Shown: positions 27,241-36,862, counted from the first letter of the stretch. The stretch: DNA of 64,000 nucleotides from Pedobacter sp. BMA (GCF_001027745.1 NZ_LECU01000005.1:124001-188000), one strand, 5' to 3'. Notes: generated from the sequence alone by a model not told the origin. Numbers and translations are program-made.

Positions 27241-28418
27241 AAATTGAAATATTTAATGTAAGTATCTAAATCCTTATCGCCTCTTCCTGAAAGGCAAACG
27301 ACAACATTTTCCCCACCCTTGAATTCCATTTTTTCGAGGTAAGCCAATGCATGTGCACTTTCAATCGCAGGAATAATTCCTTCCAGTTGCGTACACAATA
27401 AACCCGCATCTAAACTTTCCTCATCGGTAATCGAAACATATTGCCCGCGACCTGTTTTAAACAGGTGTGCGTGCTGAGGGCCGATTCCCGGATAATCTAA
27501 ACCCGCAGAAACCGAATGCGGTTCTACTACCTGACCATCTGCTGTTTGCATTAAAATACTTCTGCTGCCGTGTAAAACACCTTCCTTACCCAGGTAGGTT
27601 GTCGCAGCAGATAATCCGCTTGAAACACCCTTGCCAGCTGCTTCAACAGCAATTAACTTTACATCTTCGTCATCCATGAAATGATAAAACATACCCATTG
27701 CGTTACTTCCCCCTCCAACGCAAGCCAATACATAATCTGGTTGTTCGCTGCCGGTTTGTTCCAGTAACTGTTTTTTAGTCTCCTCAGAGATAATCGATTG
27801 AAAAATAGCTACCATATCCGGGTATGGATGCGGACCAACAACCGAGCCGATGATGTAATGGGTATCCACCGGGTTGTTGATCCAATCGCGCATCGCCTCA
27901 TTAGTGGCATCCTTTAAGGTTTTGCTTCCAGAACTTGCCGGAACTACCTTTGCACCTAACATTTTCATGCGGGCAACATTAGGTGCCTGGCGCTCGATAT
28001 CCACTTCGCCCATATAAATGACGCATTCTAAATTACGTAAAGCACATACAGTAGCTGTAGCAACGCCATGCTGACCCGCGCCTGTTTCGGCAATAATTCT
28101 TTTTTTACCAAGCTTCTCTGCGAGAAGAATCTGCCCTACAGTATTGTTAATTTTATGTGCGCCCGTGTGGTTTAAATCCTCCCTTTTAAGGAAAATATTC
28201 GCACCGAACCGCTCGGAATATCTTTTAGCCAGATATAGCGGAGAAGGCCTACCCACATAGTCTCTCAACAATTGATGAAATTCTTTCTGAAAATCAGCAT
28301 CATCAATAATCTTTAAATAATTTTGACGCAATTCCTCTACGTTTGGATAAAGCATTTCAGGAATATATGCGCCCCCAAAATCTCCGTAATATCCTTTTTC
28401 GTTTACTTTGTATTTCAT
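27237..28418 (-). CDS. trpB: Tryptophan synthase beta chain
   Basis: A 393-residue PLP enzyme that joins indole and serine to give tryptophan. The PLP lysine is K89 in [11 protein letters not shown]; the phosphate-binding loop is [19 protein letters not shown] and the C-terminal CLSGRGDKD are family landmarks. Length is normal, TrpB1 type. It follows trpF after 92 bases, and its stop codon lies within the end of the palindromic repeat that separates it from trpA. Confidence 0.97.
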   Translation of the reverse strand: MKYKVNEKGYYGDFGGAYIPEMLYPNVEELRQNYLKIIDDADFQKEFHQLLRDYVGRPSPLYLAKRYSERFGANIFLKREDLNHTGAHKINNTVGQILLAEKLGKKRIIAETGAGQHGVATATVCALRNLECVIYMGEVDIERQAPNVARMKMLGAKVVPASSGSKTLKDATNEAMRDWINNPVDTHYIIGSVVGPHPYPDMVAIFQSIISEETKKQLLEQTGSEQPDYVLACVGGGSNAMGMFYHFMDDEDVKLIAVEAAGKGVSSGLSAATTYLGKEGVLHGSRSILMQTADGQVVEPHSVSAGLDYPGIGPQHAHLFKTGRGQYVSITDEESLDAGLLCTQLEGIIPAIESAHALAYLEKMEFKGGENVVVCLSGRGDKDLDTYIKYFNL

Positions 28419-28510
28419 ATCTGTAAATTTTGTTAGCCTGAAAAGCGAAGATTTAATGTGAACAGTTATTTTAAATGCTCTCTGATAGTCGCGAATCAGT
28501 ATAAACTTGC

Positions 28511-29143
28511 TTATTTTACTGCTGTTATAAATTCTTTTATTTTACCGGCATTCTTGATGCCCGGCTCCACTTCAAACAGGCTATTAATATCAAGGGCATA
28601 TAATCGTACATCTTCTATTTTAGCTATTGCCGCCGCATGTTCCAGGTCAATTCCTCCACTTAAAAAGTAAGGTTGATCAAGGGTATAGTGCTCCAGAATC
28701 TTCCAGTCAAAAGTTTTACCAGATCCGCCATGAGCTTTGGTTTTAGTATCGAACAGAAAATAATCTGTTACTTTCTGATAACCGTTTAAAACCCTAAAGT
28801 CGAAGTGCACATCCACTCCAAATGCTTTGATCACCTCCAGTTGGTTAAAACTGTTTTTTAAGTCTTCGCAGTACTCCACAGTTTCCTGACCATGCAACTG
28901 AACTGCTTTTAACTGATAATCCTGAATCTTCTTCTTCACCACCGCCAGTTCCTCATTAACAAAAACACCAACACTCTTGATTTCGGAAGGGATGTATTTA
29001 ATCAGCTCGGCAGATACATCGGTAATCATTCTTGGCGATTGCTTATAGAAAATAAATCCCATGTAATCCGGACGCAAACTGGCTACTGCGGCAATATTTG
29101 CGGCCAGTGTCATTCCACAAACCTTTAACTTAACTTCTTTCAT
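28511..29143 (-). CDS. trpF: Phosphoribosylanthranilate isomerase
   Basis: A 210-residue TIM-barrel enzyme that isomerises phosphoribosylanthranilate, the third step of tryptophan synthesis. Motifs: KVCGMT at the N-terminus with the catalytic Cys, [22 protein letters not shown], and FLSGGI. It overlaps the trpD stop by one base (TAATG), so the two are translationally coupled. A trpC gene, often found between trpD and trpF, is missing here. Confidence 0.95.
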   Translation of the reverse strand: MKEVKLKVCGMTLAANIAAVASLRPDYMGFIFYKQSPRMITDVSAELIKYIPSEIKSVGVFVNEELAVVKKKIQDYQLKAVQLHGQETVEYCEDLKNSFNQLEVIKAFGVDVHFDFRVLNGYQKVTDYFLFDTKTKAHGGSGKTFDWKILEHYTLDQPYFLSGGIDLEHAAAIAKIEDVRLYALDINSLFEVEPGIKNAGKIKEFITAVK

Positions 29144-30129
29144 TACGCTACCAGCTTTTTGAAACTCTCCAGGGCTTTTTTGCTGGCTAACGATTCTTCC
29201 GCTTCATAATAACAATCGGCGAAAGAGCATGTCGGCTTAATGGTTCTGATGGCCAGTGCCGAGTTGCATAAAACCACATTGTTCTGAACATCCGTTGCTG
29301 TTCCGTTTAAAACATCCATGAATATTCTGGCTGATGATTCAACGGTATCTCCTCCTTTAATCGCATTTACCGGAACTTTTTCAAAACCCATATCATTAAG
29401 CGTTAAAATCTGTTCCCCCTTATTCGTAAACGTTTTTACATCACAGGTAAGCGAGACTTCATCGTAGCCTTCCAGTGCATGTACAATGGTATAGTTTTTC
29501 GTGGTATCCTGATACAAATAGGCATATAACCTAGCCAGTTCCAGGCTAAAAACCCCAACCATCTGATATTTGGGCTGTGAGGGATTAACCATTGGTCCAA
29601 GCATATTAAAAAAGGTTTTTACACCTAATTCCTTACGGATAGGGGCTACAATTTTCATCGCCGGGTTAAATAAAGGAGCATGCAGAAAACAAATGCCTGC
29701 CGCATCCAGGTTCCTTTTCAGCGTATCCTGGTCGTTAGTAAAATTATAGCCCAGATATTCCATCACATTTGACGAACCACAACCCGATGATACACCATAA
29801 TTACCATGCTTAGCCACCTTGTGACCTGCACCTGCAACCACAAAAGAAGACAGGGTGGAAATATTGAAGGTATCTTTTCCATCGCCACCTGTACCACATA
29901 AATCAATGAGTTCATAATCAGAAAAGTCAGCTTTGATCCCTAAATCGAGCATCGCATCCCGAAACCCCTGTAACTCATCAACTGTAATGTTACGCATGGC
30001 ATAGGCAGTAATAAACGCGGCAATCTGTGAAGAATTAAATTCACCCTGTGTAATCGAGATCAGGATATTCTTCGCCTCTTCCCTGCTGAAACTTTTATTC
30101 TCAAATAAATGGTTTAATATTCTTTTCAT
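29143..30129 (-). CDS. trpD: Anthranilate phosphoribosyltransferase
   Basis: A 328-residue enzyme that joins anthranilate to PRPP. The PRPP-binding motif CGTGGDG (residues 78-84), DTFNIST and KHGN (107-110) are all present. There is no fused TrpG domain. It is the first structural gene of the operon, 168 bases after a Trp-rich leader peptide and attenuator, so its expression should rise when tryptophanyl-tRNA is short. The usual upstream trpE and trpG are not here; the next gene is a divergent potassium channel. Confidence 0.96.
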   Translation of the reverse strand: MKRILNHLFENKSFSREEAKNILISITQGEFNSSQIAAFITAYAMRNITVDELQGFRDAMLDLGIKADFSDYELIDLCGTGGDGKDTFNISTLSSFVVAGAGHKVAKHGNYGVSSGCGSSNVMEYLGYNFTNDQDTLKRNLDAAGICFLHAPLFNPAMKIVAPIRKELGVKTFFNMLGPMVNPSQPKYQMVGVFSLELARLYAYLYQDTTKNYTIVHALEGYDEVSLTCDVKTFTNKGEQILTLNDMGFEKVPVNAIKGGDTVESSARIFMDVLNGTATDVQNNVVLCNSALAIRTIKPTCSFADCYYEAEESLASKKALESFKKLVA

Positions 30130-30220
30130 ATTAATGTTTTCAAGCGCTGGTTCGTATTTCTCAAACCGTTTATTAATTTATTCCTTGATTGCAGAACCCT
30201 AGGCCTGTAAAAAAATCGCA

Positions 30221-30250
30221 TAAAAAAAGGATTGCTTTTTGGGCAATCCT
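30221..30250 (-). terminator. trp attenuator (intrinsic terminator)
   Basis: On the minus strand, arms AGGATTGC (30243-30250) and GCAATCCT (30228-30235) form an 8-bp stem with loop CCAAAAA, followed by a T7 run. It lies between the Trp-rich leader peptide and trpD. Its 5' arm can also pair with GGCACATTCT just after the leader stop (30289-30298), giving an antiterminator. Confidence 0.85.
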
Positions 30251-30297
30251 CTTCGTTTTTTGTAAAATATTTTGAAATATATAACAATAGAATGTGC

Positions 30298-30351
30298 CTA
30301 ACGAATTTCGTTATGCCACCACCAATTGTTATTTAAGTTTTTAATTATCAT
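30298..30351 (-). CDS. trpL: trp operon leader peptide
   Basis: A 17-codon ORF, MIIKNLNNNWWWHNEIR, with three consecutive TGG codons at positions 10-12, too short for ordinary gene calling. It lies 168 bases upstream of trpD, directly before an intrinsic terminator. A ribosome stalled on the Trp codons would leave the sequence after the stop free to pair with the terminator's 5' arm, so the operon is read; a ribosome reaching the stop codon would mask it and the terminator would form. The sequence AACGAA occurs twice (30307-30312 and 30252-30257), both complementary to TTCGTT at the leader end (30300-30305), giving a second pair of competing helices. Function inferred from structure. Confidence 0.88.
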   Translation of the reverse strand: MIIKNLNNNWWWHNEIR

Positions 30352-30363
30352 GTTTGTATAAAG

Positions 30364-30396
30364 CAAATATTGACATACTTTTTTATAATTCCAAAA
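30364..30396 (-). promoter_or_regulatory. Probable trp operon promoter
   Basis: On the minus strand TTTTG (30392-30396), 20 bases, then AATATTTG (30364-30371), seven of eight matches to the Bacteroidota -7 box. A start near 30357 would give a leader peptide ATG only a few bases into the transcript. Confidence 0.6.
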
Positions 30397-30411
30397 TCTT
30401 TCTAAAAATAT

Positions 30412-31362
30412 ATGGCTTTTTTCAAGAGAAAAGTACAATTCAATGATGATCTGGGTTTCGGCTCAAGTCCGGTTATTAAAAATCAACGCGTTCTAAATAC
30501 CGATGGAACGCCTAATATCGAGCGTACAGGTTTACCGTGGTTCAAATTTGATGATACGTATACGCGCCTTGTTACCATGAGCTGGTCAAGATTTTTCCTG
30601 GTTATTCTGGTTACTTACCTCATAGTAAATACCTTTTTTGCCTTTGCCTATAATGTTGTAGGCATCGAAAACTTAGATGGCGCCAAGGGTACAACATTGC
30701 GCGACCAGTTTTTCGATGCATTCTTCTTCTCTGCGCAAACCATTTCCACAGTGGGTTACGGACACATCTCACCTCAGGGTTTTATTACCAGTATTTTAGC
30801 GGCGTTTGAAAGCATGCTCGGTTTGCTGGCCTTTGCATTGGCTACAGGCTTACTGTATGGACGGTTCAGCCGACCGACATCAAAAGTCATCTTCAGCAAG
30901 AAAATGGTTGTTGCACCATACCAAGGTAAAACCGGACTCATGTGCCGTTTGGCTAATCTCAGGAAAAATGCCCTGATTGATGTAGAAGCACAAATGTTCA
31001 TGACCTATAATGAGACTGTTGATGGAAAACTCAAAAGGAGTTTTTATCCGTTGGAACTGGAGCGTAGCAAAATCAGCGTACTCTCCCTGAACTGGACATT
31101 AGTGCATCCGGTTAATGAAGACAGTCCGGTTTTTGAAAAAAGTTTAGACGAACTCAAAATTGCGGAGGTGGAGATCTTTGTGATTTTAAGGGCGTTCGAT
31201 GATACCTTTGCACAAACAATACATACCCGGACAAGCTATCAGGATGAAGACATAGAATGGAACGCGATATTTAGAATTATGCATTACCACAATGAAGAAG
31301 GGAAAACAGTAATGGACTACAGCTTATTCGACAGTACAGAAAAGCTTAGGATTGATGGTTGA
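30412..31362 (+). CDS. Inward-rectifier-type potassium channel (KirBac-like)
   Basis: A 316-residue channel. After a cytoplasmic N-terminus there is a first membrane helix (about 58-82), a pore helix with selectivity filter TVGYG (residues 113-117), a second helix (about 123-150), and a large cytoplasmic beta domain (about 155-310) typical of Kir channels. It conducts K+ as a tetramer. It stands alone, divergent from the trp operon, and its 3' end overlaps the converging hydrolase gene by 17 bases. Confidence 0.94.
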   Translation: MAFFKRKVQFNDDLGFGSSPVIKNQRVLNTDGTPNIERTGLPWFKFDDTYTRLVTMSWSRFFLVILVTYLIVNTFFAFAYNVVGIENLDGAKGTTLRDQFFDAFFFSAQTISTVGYGHISPQGFITSILAAFESMLGLLAFALATGLLYGRFSRPTSKVIFSKKMVVAPYQGKTGLMCRLANLRKNALIDVEAQMFMTYNETVDGKLKRSFYPLELERSKISVLSLNWTLVHPVNEDSPVFEKSLDELKIAEVEIFVILRAFDDTFAQTIHTRTSYQDEDIEWNAIFRIMHYHNEEGKTVMDYSLFDSTEKLRIDG

Positions 31363-32182
31363 TAAACGTTACAATGTCTTTGTACAAATCGTTCCCACCA
31401 AATATCATCTGACTAATCATAGGCACATGACTTTTACCTTTAATTTCCCTGATTTCCACAGGAACCTTATTCGCTTTTAATTTTTCATACAGCCTCGGGG
31501 TTTGCAGCTTAATTGCACCGTAGGTTTTACTGCCATAAAAAAGCAAATGTGGATTTTTGATCTGATTAACATATTCCAGTGGAGACGCTGTTTTCCAAAC
31601 CGCTGGCTGGTTGGTAAAAGTTCTTAAGAAATCGTAATAATAGTCATCCTTTTCAGCTTCAGTCAAATATTCGTGAATATCCAAACCAAAAGGGTCATTT
31701 AAAATCACTCCTTTAATTGGGTTTTTGATCCCGGCATGCTGAAAATATTTCGGATCACTGTTGATGAGTTCTGCTAAATGCGCGCCTGCAGAATGACCCA
31801 TTACAAAAAGCATATTTGCATTGGCCTGATATCCGGAAATGTTCTCCTTTACCCACTTTACAGCTAAAGCACAATCATCGGCCATTTTACCATATTGAGC
31901 ATCTGGAGCCAGAGGATAATTAATGATTACTGTGACAATTCCTTTTCTGGCAAAATTACGCCCCAGCCACCAGTAAGTCTCTTTTTTTCCGCTACTCCAT
32001 GAACCGCCATGTATAAAAATCAAAACAGGCTTATCCGCTACGCCGTCGTTTTTATAGAAGATGTTGAGCGTATTTTTCTCGGCAGTAGTGCCCGCGTAAT
32101 TGATATTTTTAACTGTTTTTACTTGTGCTGAGGATATAATGGTTTGGAATAAGAGCATTACTAAAACTAGTTTTTGAAGCAT
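31346..32182 (-). CDS. Secreted alpha/beta hydrolase (esterase-like)
   Basis: A 278-residue protein with a signal peptide (about 1-20). The oxyanion motif HGGSW and nucleophile elbow GHSAGAH (GxSxG) are clear; the catalytic His is probably in GKSHVPM near the C-terminus. It fits the fold-3/kynurenine-formamidase-like esterase group; the substrate is unknown. Its last 17 bases overlap the end of the converging K+ channel gene. Confidence 0.9.
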   Translation of the reverse strand: MLQKLVLVMLLFQTIISSAQVKTVKNINYAGTTAEKNTLNIFYKNDGVADKPVLIFIHGGSWSSGKKETYWWLGRNFARKGIVTVIINYPLAPDAQYGKMADDCALAVKWVKENISGYQANANMLFVMGHSAGAHLAELINSDPKYFQHAGIKNPIKGVILNDPFGLDIHEYLTEAEKDDYYYDFLRTFTNQPAVWKTASPLEYVNQIKNPHLLFYGSKTYGAIKLQTPRLYEKLKANKVPVEIREIKGKSHVPMISQMIFGGNDLYKDIVTFINHQS

Positions 32183-32324
32183 ATTGATTTTTTTTCAGTC
32201 AACACTTAACAAACGAAAAAGTTCGGCAAACGGATTGCAATAATCAGGTTGCCCCAACTTTTAAAATACAGGAATCATTTTTGGCTAGACGCCCAAAACC
32301 CACATCTAACACTTCAACTTTAAT

Positions 32325-33131
32325 CTAGATCAATGGGTTTTTCTCCTTTGAAAATAAATCAAAAACCTTTTTGTCTACAAAAGCAGGAAACAGCTTGTTC
32401 ATCCAAACGGCTAGCTTACCCTGACCTGTCATCACCAAAGTGCGTTTGCGTTTTTCAACACCATCTGCTATAATACCTGCAACCTCTTCAGATGTCATCA
32501 TTTTTCCTTCGTCCATGCTAGTTTCTCCGTGCGCAGCGCCATCTTTTGATAAAGCTGTAACTCGGATATTCGAGGCCGTAAATCCCGGACAGGCCACCAA
32601 TACGTTCACGCCGGTTTTCAAAAGCTCAGTCCTCAGCGATTCAAGAAAGCCGTTCATCGCAAATTTCGATGCTGAATAACCCGTACGTCCTGGCAATCCC
32701 CTGAAACCGGCAATCGATGAAACCCCGACAACAGTACCCTTTGCTTTCAATATCTCCGGTAAAGCATATTTTGTACAATAAACCGTGCCCCAGAAATTAA
32801 CATCCATTAAATTCTTTAGTACTGATAAATCCAGATCGTTAAACAAAGCACGCATAGATAATCCTGCGTTATTAACGAGAATATCTATTTTTTGAAATGA
32901 AACAAGTGCTTGTTTGATGATCAGTTCGCAATCCTCCTCTTTGCTCACATCCGCCTGAACAGCAACAGCCCTTATACCGTATCGTTTTTCCAGATCAGCG
33001 GTAATTTCACATAACGTAACATATTGACGGGCAGCCAAAACAAGATTTGCGCCACGTTTAGCAAATTCCTCGGCACAAGCTTTTCCAATTCCGCTTGATG
33101 CACCGGTGATGATGATAACTTTATCTTTCAT
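32325..33131 (-). CDS. SDR family oxidoreductase
   Basis: A 268-residue short-chain dehydrogenase. NAD(P)-binding TGASSGIGKA at the N-terminus, NNAG (about 90), catalytic Ser in VGVSSIAG and the YSASK active-site pair. The remaining C-terminal segment with a hydrophobic MNKLFPAFVDKKV stretch resembles the DltE/SDR subgroup of lipid-like substrates, but the substrate is not known. It lies 53 bases downstream of recR on the same strand. Confidence 0.92.
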   Translation of the reverse strand: MKDKVIIITGASSGIGKACAEEFAKRGANLVLAARQYVTLCEITADLEKRYGIRAVAVQADVSKEEDCELIIKQALVSFQKIDILVNNAGLSMRALFNDLDLSVLKNLMDVNFWGTVYCTKYALPEILKAKGTVVGVSSIAGFRGLPGRTGYSASKFAMNGFLESLRTELLKTGVNVLVACPGFTASNIRVTALSKDGAAHGETSMDEGKMMTSEEVAGIIADGVEKRKRTLVMTGQGKLAVWMNKLFPAFVDKKVFDLFSKEKNPLI

Positions 33132-33184
33132 TAAATGGTTGTTGTTTAGTTTTTACTTGCTGCATTTACCGCTGATCGTCAACA

Positions 33185-33802
33185 CTACTTCATCATCGCG
33201 TTTTCGTAAGGCACACGGGTAACAATCGAACGTCCAAGGGTAATTTCATCGGTATATTCCAATTCTCCGCCAAAGGCAATTCCTCTGGCGATGGTGGTAA
33301 TCGGAACATTAAATTCCTTCAATCTTTTATACAGGTAAAACAAGGTAGTATCACCTTCCATATTAGGGCTCAAGGCCAGGATTACTTCTTTAACATCACC
33401 GGTTCCAACACGTTGAACGAGCGAATCAATGTACAAATCAGCAGGACCAACGCCATCCATCGGAGAGATTAACCCGCCCAAAACATGGTACACCCCAAAA
33501 TATTGCCCGGTATTTTCAATAGCCATTACATCGCGCGTATCTTCAACCACACAAATGGTTTCCTTATCCCGCTTATGTGAAGTGCAAATCTCGCAAATCG
33601 TGTGATCTGAGATATTGTAGCAAATGCTACAATTTTTAATCTGCTGCTTTAACTTAATCAGCGTATTTCCAAACTGGTTCACCTCCTCCTGTTCCTTATT
33701 TAAAAGATGTAAAACTAACCTCAACGCCGTCTTCTGTCCCACACCAGGTAATTTCGAGAATTCGTTTACTGCATCTTCAAGCAGTTTGGATGAAAAATTC
33801 AT
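33185..33802 (-). CDS. recR: Recombination mediator RecR
   Basis: A 205-residue DNA repair protein of the RecFOR pathway. A helix-hairpin-helix lies at the N-terminus (KLPGVGQKTA), then a four-Cys zinc finger (C58, C61, C70, C73) and a Toprim domain (CVVEDTRDVMAIE). The C-terminal GRSIVTRVPYENA is typical. It helps load RecA on gapped DNA. Confidence 0.97.
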   Translation of the reverse strand: MNFSSKLLEDAVNEFSKLPGVGQKTALRLVLHLLNKEQEEVNQFGNTLIKLKQQIKNCSICYNISDHTICEICTSHKRDKETICVVEDTRDVMAIENTGQYFGVYHVLGGLISPMDGVGPADLYIDSLVQRVGTGDVKEVILALSPNMEGDTTLFYLYKRLKEFNVPITTIARGIAFGGELEYTDEITLGRSIVTRVPYENAMMK

Positions 33803-33829
33803 ATCGCAAAAATATGTAAAAATGTTTAT

Positions 33830-33921
33830 TAGTTCATTGATCGAACAGGCATTAGTTTGCCGGCTAGATGCTTAATGAAATATTGAACAAATTGCTGATG
33901 AGCAATTGAATTAATGAACTA
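33830..33921. repeat. Inverted-repeat segment before the sodium symporter
   Basis: TAGTTCATT (33830-33838) and AATGAACTA (33913-33921) flank about 75 bases that contain a smaller hairpin (ATTGCT/AGCAAT). It could be a small palindromic repeat or chance. Confidence 0.3.
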
Positions 33922-33929
33922 TCTAACTA

Positions 33930-33958
33930 TTGATTTTATTAGTAATTTCATACATTTA
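33930..33958 (+). promoter_or_regulatory. Probable promoter of the sodium symporter gene
   Basis: TTG (33930-33932), 18 bases, then TACATTTA (33951-33958), seven of eight matches to the -7 consensus; the ATG follows at 33977. Confidence 0.5.
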
Positions 33959-33976
33959 TCTTCTTAAAACAAATCT

Positions 33977-35485
33977 ATGTCGCCAACCATACTGTTATGC
34001 TTCCTGATCGGTTACTTTTTACTGCTCATTATCATTTCCTTTGTCACCTCTAAAGATTCTTCGGATAACAATTCATTTTTCGTTGCCAACAGAAACTCAA
34101 AATGGTATCTGGTTGCATTTGGAATGATTGGAACTGCACTTTCAGGGGTAACTTTTATCTCCGTTCCCGGTGAAGTGGGTGCCCCCGCAGGCAATCAGTT
34201 TCAGTATTTTCAGTTCGTACTGGGAAATGCCGTTGGCTTTATCATCATCTGTACAGTGTTATTGCCGCTGTATTACAGAATGAATTTAACCTCCATTTAC
34301 AGTTATATAGAGCAGCGATTAGGCCATTACAGTTACAAAACCGCAGCATCCATCTTCCTGTTAAGCCGTACGCTTGGTTCTGCTACCAGATTGTATCTGG
34401 TAGTAATCGTGCTCCAGCGCTTCATCTTCGACAATTATCACGTTCCATTTTGGTTAACAGTGCTGATTTCCCTGTCGCTCATCTGGTCATACACCTTTAA
34501 GGGCGGATTAAAAACCATTATCATCACCGATACCCTGCAAACATTTTTCCTGGTTTTATCGGTTTTCTTAACCATCTATTTCATTTGCAATAGCCTTGAT
34601 TTCAATATCCCACAGGCATTTGAAACGGTAAAAAACAGCAGCTATTCAAAAATATTTTTTCTGGAAGATTTCCTGACCAACAAGTTTTATTTTGGTAAAC
34701 AGTTTATAGGTGGCATTTTCGTTACTATCGCCATGACAGGCTTGGATCAGGATTTAATGCAGAAAAACCTGAGCATGGGAACCATTAAAGAAGCACAAAA
34801 GAACATGTTCACCTTTACAGGTGTATTCGTAATTTTAAATGTCTTCTTCCTGAGCGTTGGTGCACTACTGTATATTTTCGCTGCTAAAAACGGAATAGAT
34901 ATTCCCCTTGATCACATCACCGGGAAGCCCAGAACAGATTTATTATTTCCGGAGATAGCCCTGAACAACCTCGGGGCGATACCCGCCATTATATTTATGC
35001 TGGGGTTAACGGCCGCTACCTTTGCCACAACAGACTCGGCCCTTACCGCATTAACAACATCATTTTGTGTCGACTTCCTGGGAATGGCAAAAAAAGATAA
35101 CATCAATGCGAAAGATGCAGTGAAGAAACGTCATACTGTACACGTTGCTTTCTCCGTACTCATGTTTCTGGTGATAATAGTAATCAATGCCGTAAACAGT
35201 TCGTCGGTAGTTAGTTTAATTTTCACCATCGCTTCCTATACCTACGGGCCACTTTTGGGCTTATACAGCTTCGGACTTTTCGTAAAAAAAAGAGGTTTGC
35301 ACGATAAAATAGTACCAATTGTTTGCATATTATCGCCTTTTTTATGTTACTTGCTTTCAAGCTACTCCAAAGAGTTATTTGGTGGCTACGTTTTCAGTGT
35401 TGAACTGATCTTAATCAACGGTTTAATCACATTTATTGGTTTGCTTTTCATCAGTAAAAAAACAGACACGCAAACCAGATTTTAA
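33977..35485 (+). CDS. Sodium:solute symporter (SSS family)
   Basis: A 502-residue inner-membrane transporter with about 13 hydrophobic helices. SSS landmarks include an N-terminal GTALSGVTFISVPGE stretch, RLGHYSYKTAASIFLLSRT and the Na+-site region GLTAATFATTDSALTALTTSF. It imports an unknown solute with sodium. It is followed 18 bases later by a LOG family gene, so the two may be co-transcribed, with a terminator after the second. Confidence 0.92.
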   Translation: MSPTILLCFLIGYFLLLIIISFVTSKDSSDNNSFFVANRNSKWYLVAFGMIGTALSGVTFISVPGEVGAPAGNQFQYFQFVLGNAVGFIIICTVLLPLYYRMNLTSIYSYIEQRLGHYSYKTAASIFLLSRTLGSATRLYLVVIVLQRFIFDNYHVPFWLTVLISLSLIWSYTFKGGLKTIIITDTLQTFFLVLSVFLTIYFICNSLDFNIPQAFETVKNSSYSKIFFLEDFLTNKFYFGKQFIGGIFVTIAMTGLDQDLMQKNLSMGTIKEAQKNMFTFTGVFVILNVFFLSVGALLYIFAAKNGIDIPLDHITGKPRTDLLFPEIALNNLGAIPAIIFMLGLTAATFATTDSALTALTTSFCVDFLGMAKKDNINAKDAVKKRHTVHVAFSVLMFLVIIVINAVNSSSVVSLIFTIASYTYGPLLGLYSFGLFVKKRGLHDKIVPIVCILSPFLCYLLSSYSKELFGGYVFSVELILINGLITFIGLLFISKKTDTQTRF

Positions 35486-35503
35486 TATTAGAATACAGAA
35501 TTT

Positions 35504-36211
35504 ATGACGAGTGAAGAAAAAATAAGAAGTGCTTTTGAAAATAAAGATTGGCAGGAAATTAAAGTAACAGATTCATGGCAGATTTTTAAAATCATGGCCG
35601 AATTTGTAGATGGATTCGAGAAATTGGCCAAGATAGGCCCCTGTGTTACTATATATGGTTCTGCACGGACCGCGCAAACAAACAGGTATTATCAACTGGC
35701 GGAACAGTGCGGTAAGTTATTAACCGATCGTGGATATGGGGTGATTACCGGAGGTGGCCCGGGAATTATGGAAGCCGGAAATAAAGGTGCACATACCAAT
35801 GGTGGCAAGTCAGTGGGTCTGAATATAGAACTTCCTTTCGAGCAGTTCCATAACAAATATATCGATCACAATAAACTATTGGAATTTGATTACTTCTTTG
35901 TCCGCAAGGTAATGTTCATGAAATACAGCCAGGGCTTTGTGGTTCTTCCGGGTGGATTTGGTACTATGGATGAACTCTTTGAAGCCTTAACTTTAATTCA
36001 GACCGGTAAAATTGCCCGCTTTCCAATCGTATTGCTTGGAAAAGATTATTGGAGCGGATTAATCGACTGGATTAAAAATACCATGCTCGAGAAAGAACAT
36101 AACATACACGAAGAAGATTTAAACCTCTTCCGTTTAGTAGACACTGCTGAAGAAGCTGCCGAACATATTTTCAGGTTCTACGACAAATATGTCCTTAAAC
36201 CTAACTTCTAA
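35504..36211 (+). CDS. LOG family protein (TIGR00730, cytokinin riboside 5'-monophosphate phosphoribohydrolase-like)
   Basis: A 235-residue Rossmann-type protein with the two LOG signatures: GGGPGIMEAGNKGA and PGGFGTMDELFE. Proteins of this family cleave nucleoside 5'-monophosphates to free base and ribose 5-phosphate; outside plants the purpose is often uncertain. It lies 18 bases after the sodium symporter and before a strong terminator. Confidence 0.9.
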   Translation: MTSEEKIRSAFENKDWQEIKVTDSWQIFKIMAEFVDGFEKLAKIGPCVTIYGSARTAQTNRYYQLAEQCGKLLTDRGYGVITGGGPGIMEAGNKGAHTNGGKSVGLNIELPFEQFHNKYIDHNKLLEFDYFFVRKVMFMKYSQGFVVLPGGFGTMDELFEALTLIQTGKIARFPIVLLGKDYWSGLIDWIKNTMLEKEHNIHEEDLNLFRLVDTAEEAAEHIFRFYDKYVLKPNF

Positions 36212-36259
36212 TCAGGAAAATAAACTGGAATGTTCCTGATGTAAAAGGCTAATCGATAT

Positions 36260-36296
36260 AAAGCTCCCACAAAGTCAGACACTTTATGGGGGCTTT
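36260..36296 (+). terminator. Terminator after the LOG gene
   Basis: A 16-bp stem (36260-36275 with 36281-36296, two G-U pairs) with loop CAGAC, followed by a T run. Confidence 0.85.
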
Positions 36297-36367
36297 TTTA
36301 TTTAACAAACAATTTCTGTAACGATTCGTTTATTCCGCAGTCTTAACAATAAAGGCACGGTAAGTTG

Positions 36368-36862
36368 ATGGAGCAAATATTAAATTGGAGAAAAGGTTTA
36401 TTCGACAGCCATTATCAGGTGTTTGATCATGCTACGCCTAAATTTTCAATCAACTTTAACTCGCTAAAAAATTCAGCATTTGCCACTACACAAAAGGAAA
36501 TTTATCTTTTGAGAAGCCAGGGTTATTCAAATCCTGAAACACAGATTCTAAACAACCAGAACGAGATCATCGCGACTATCCGCTATGACTGGTTAAATTT
36601 TAAAGCCAAAGTACAGTTCCCCTCCGGCGAAGTATTTGACTGGGGTTTTCAAAACAGTTGGTTAAGCAGGTGGTCATTGAACAACCATACAGATAAACAG
36701 ATTATCTACAACTCATCGTCAGGAAGCGGTTTAATTCATAGCAATATCGATGATGACTTGCTGGTTTTAACCGGCTTATTTATCCGTGAATACTACACCA
36801 GGATTTTACTTGCTTTTCTCATCATCACGATCCTCCTGTTTAGTGGACGGAATATTTTTTAA
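36368..36862 (+). CDS. Hypothetical protein with a C-terminal membrane helix
   Basis: A 164-residue protein of no recognised family. It has a beta-rich soluble part (about 10-130, with repeated short hydrophobic strands such as IRYDWLNFKAKVQFPSGEVFDWGF) and one C-terminal hydrophobic helix (about 145-160), so it could be tail-anchored. I use the ATG at 36368 rather than the in-frame TTG just before it. Its last four bases overlap the converging DUF502 gene. Confidence 0.7.
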   Translation: MEQILNWRKGLFDSHYQVFDHATPKFSINFNSLKNSAFATTQKEIYLLRSQGYSNPETQILNNQNEIIATIRYDWLNFKAKVQFPSGEVFDWGFQNSWLSRWSLNNHTDKQIIYNSSSGSGLIHSNIDDDLLVLTGLFIREYYTRILLAFLIITILLFSGRNIF

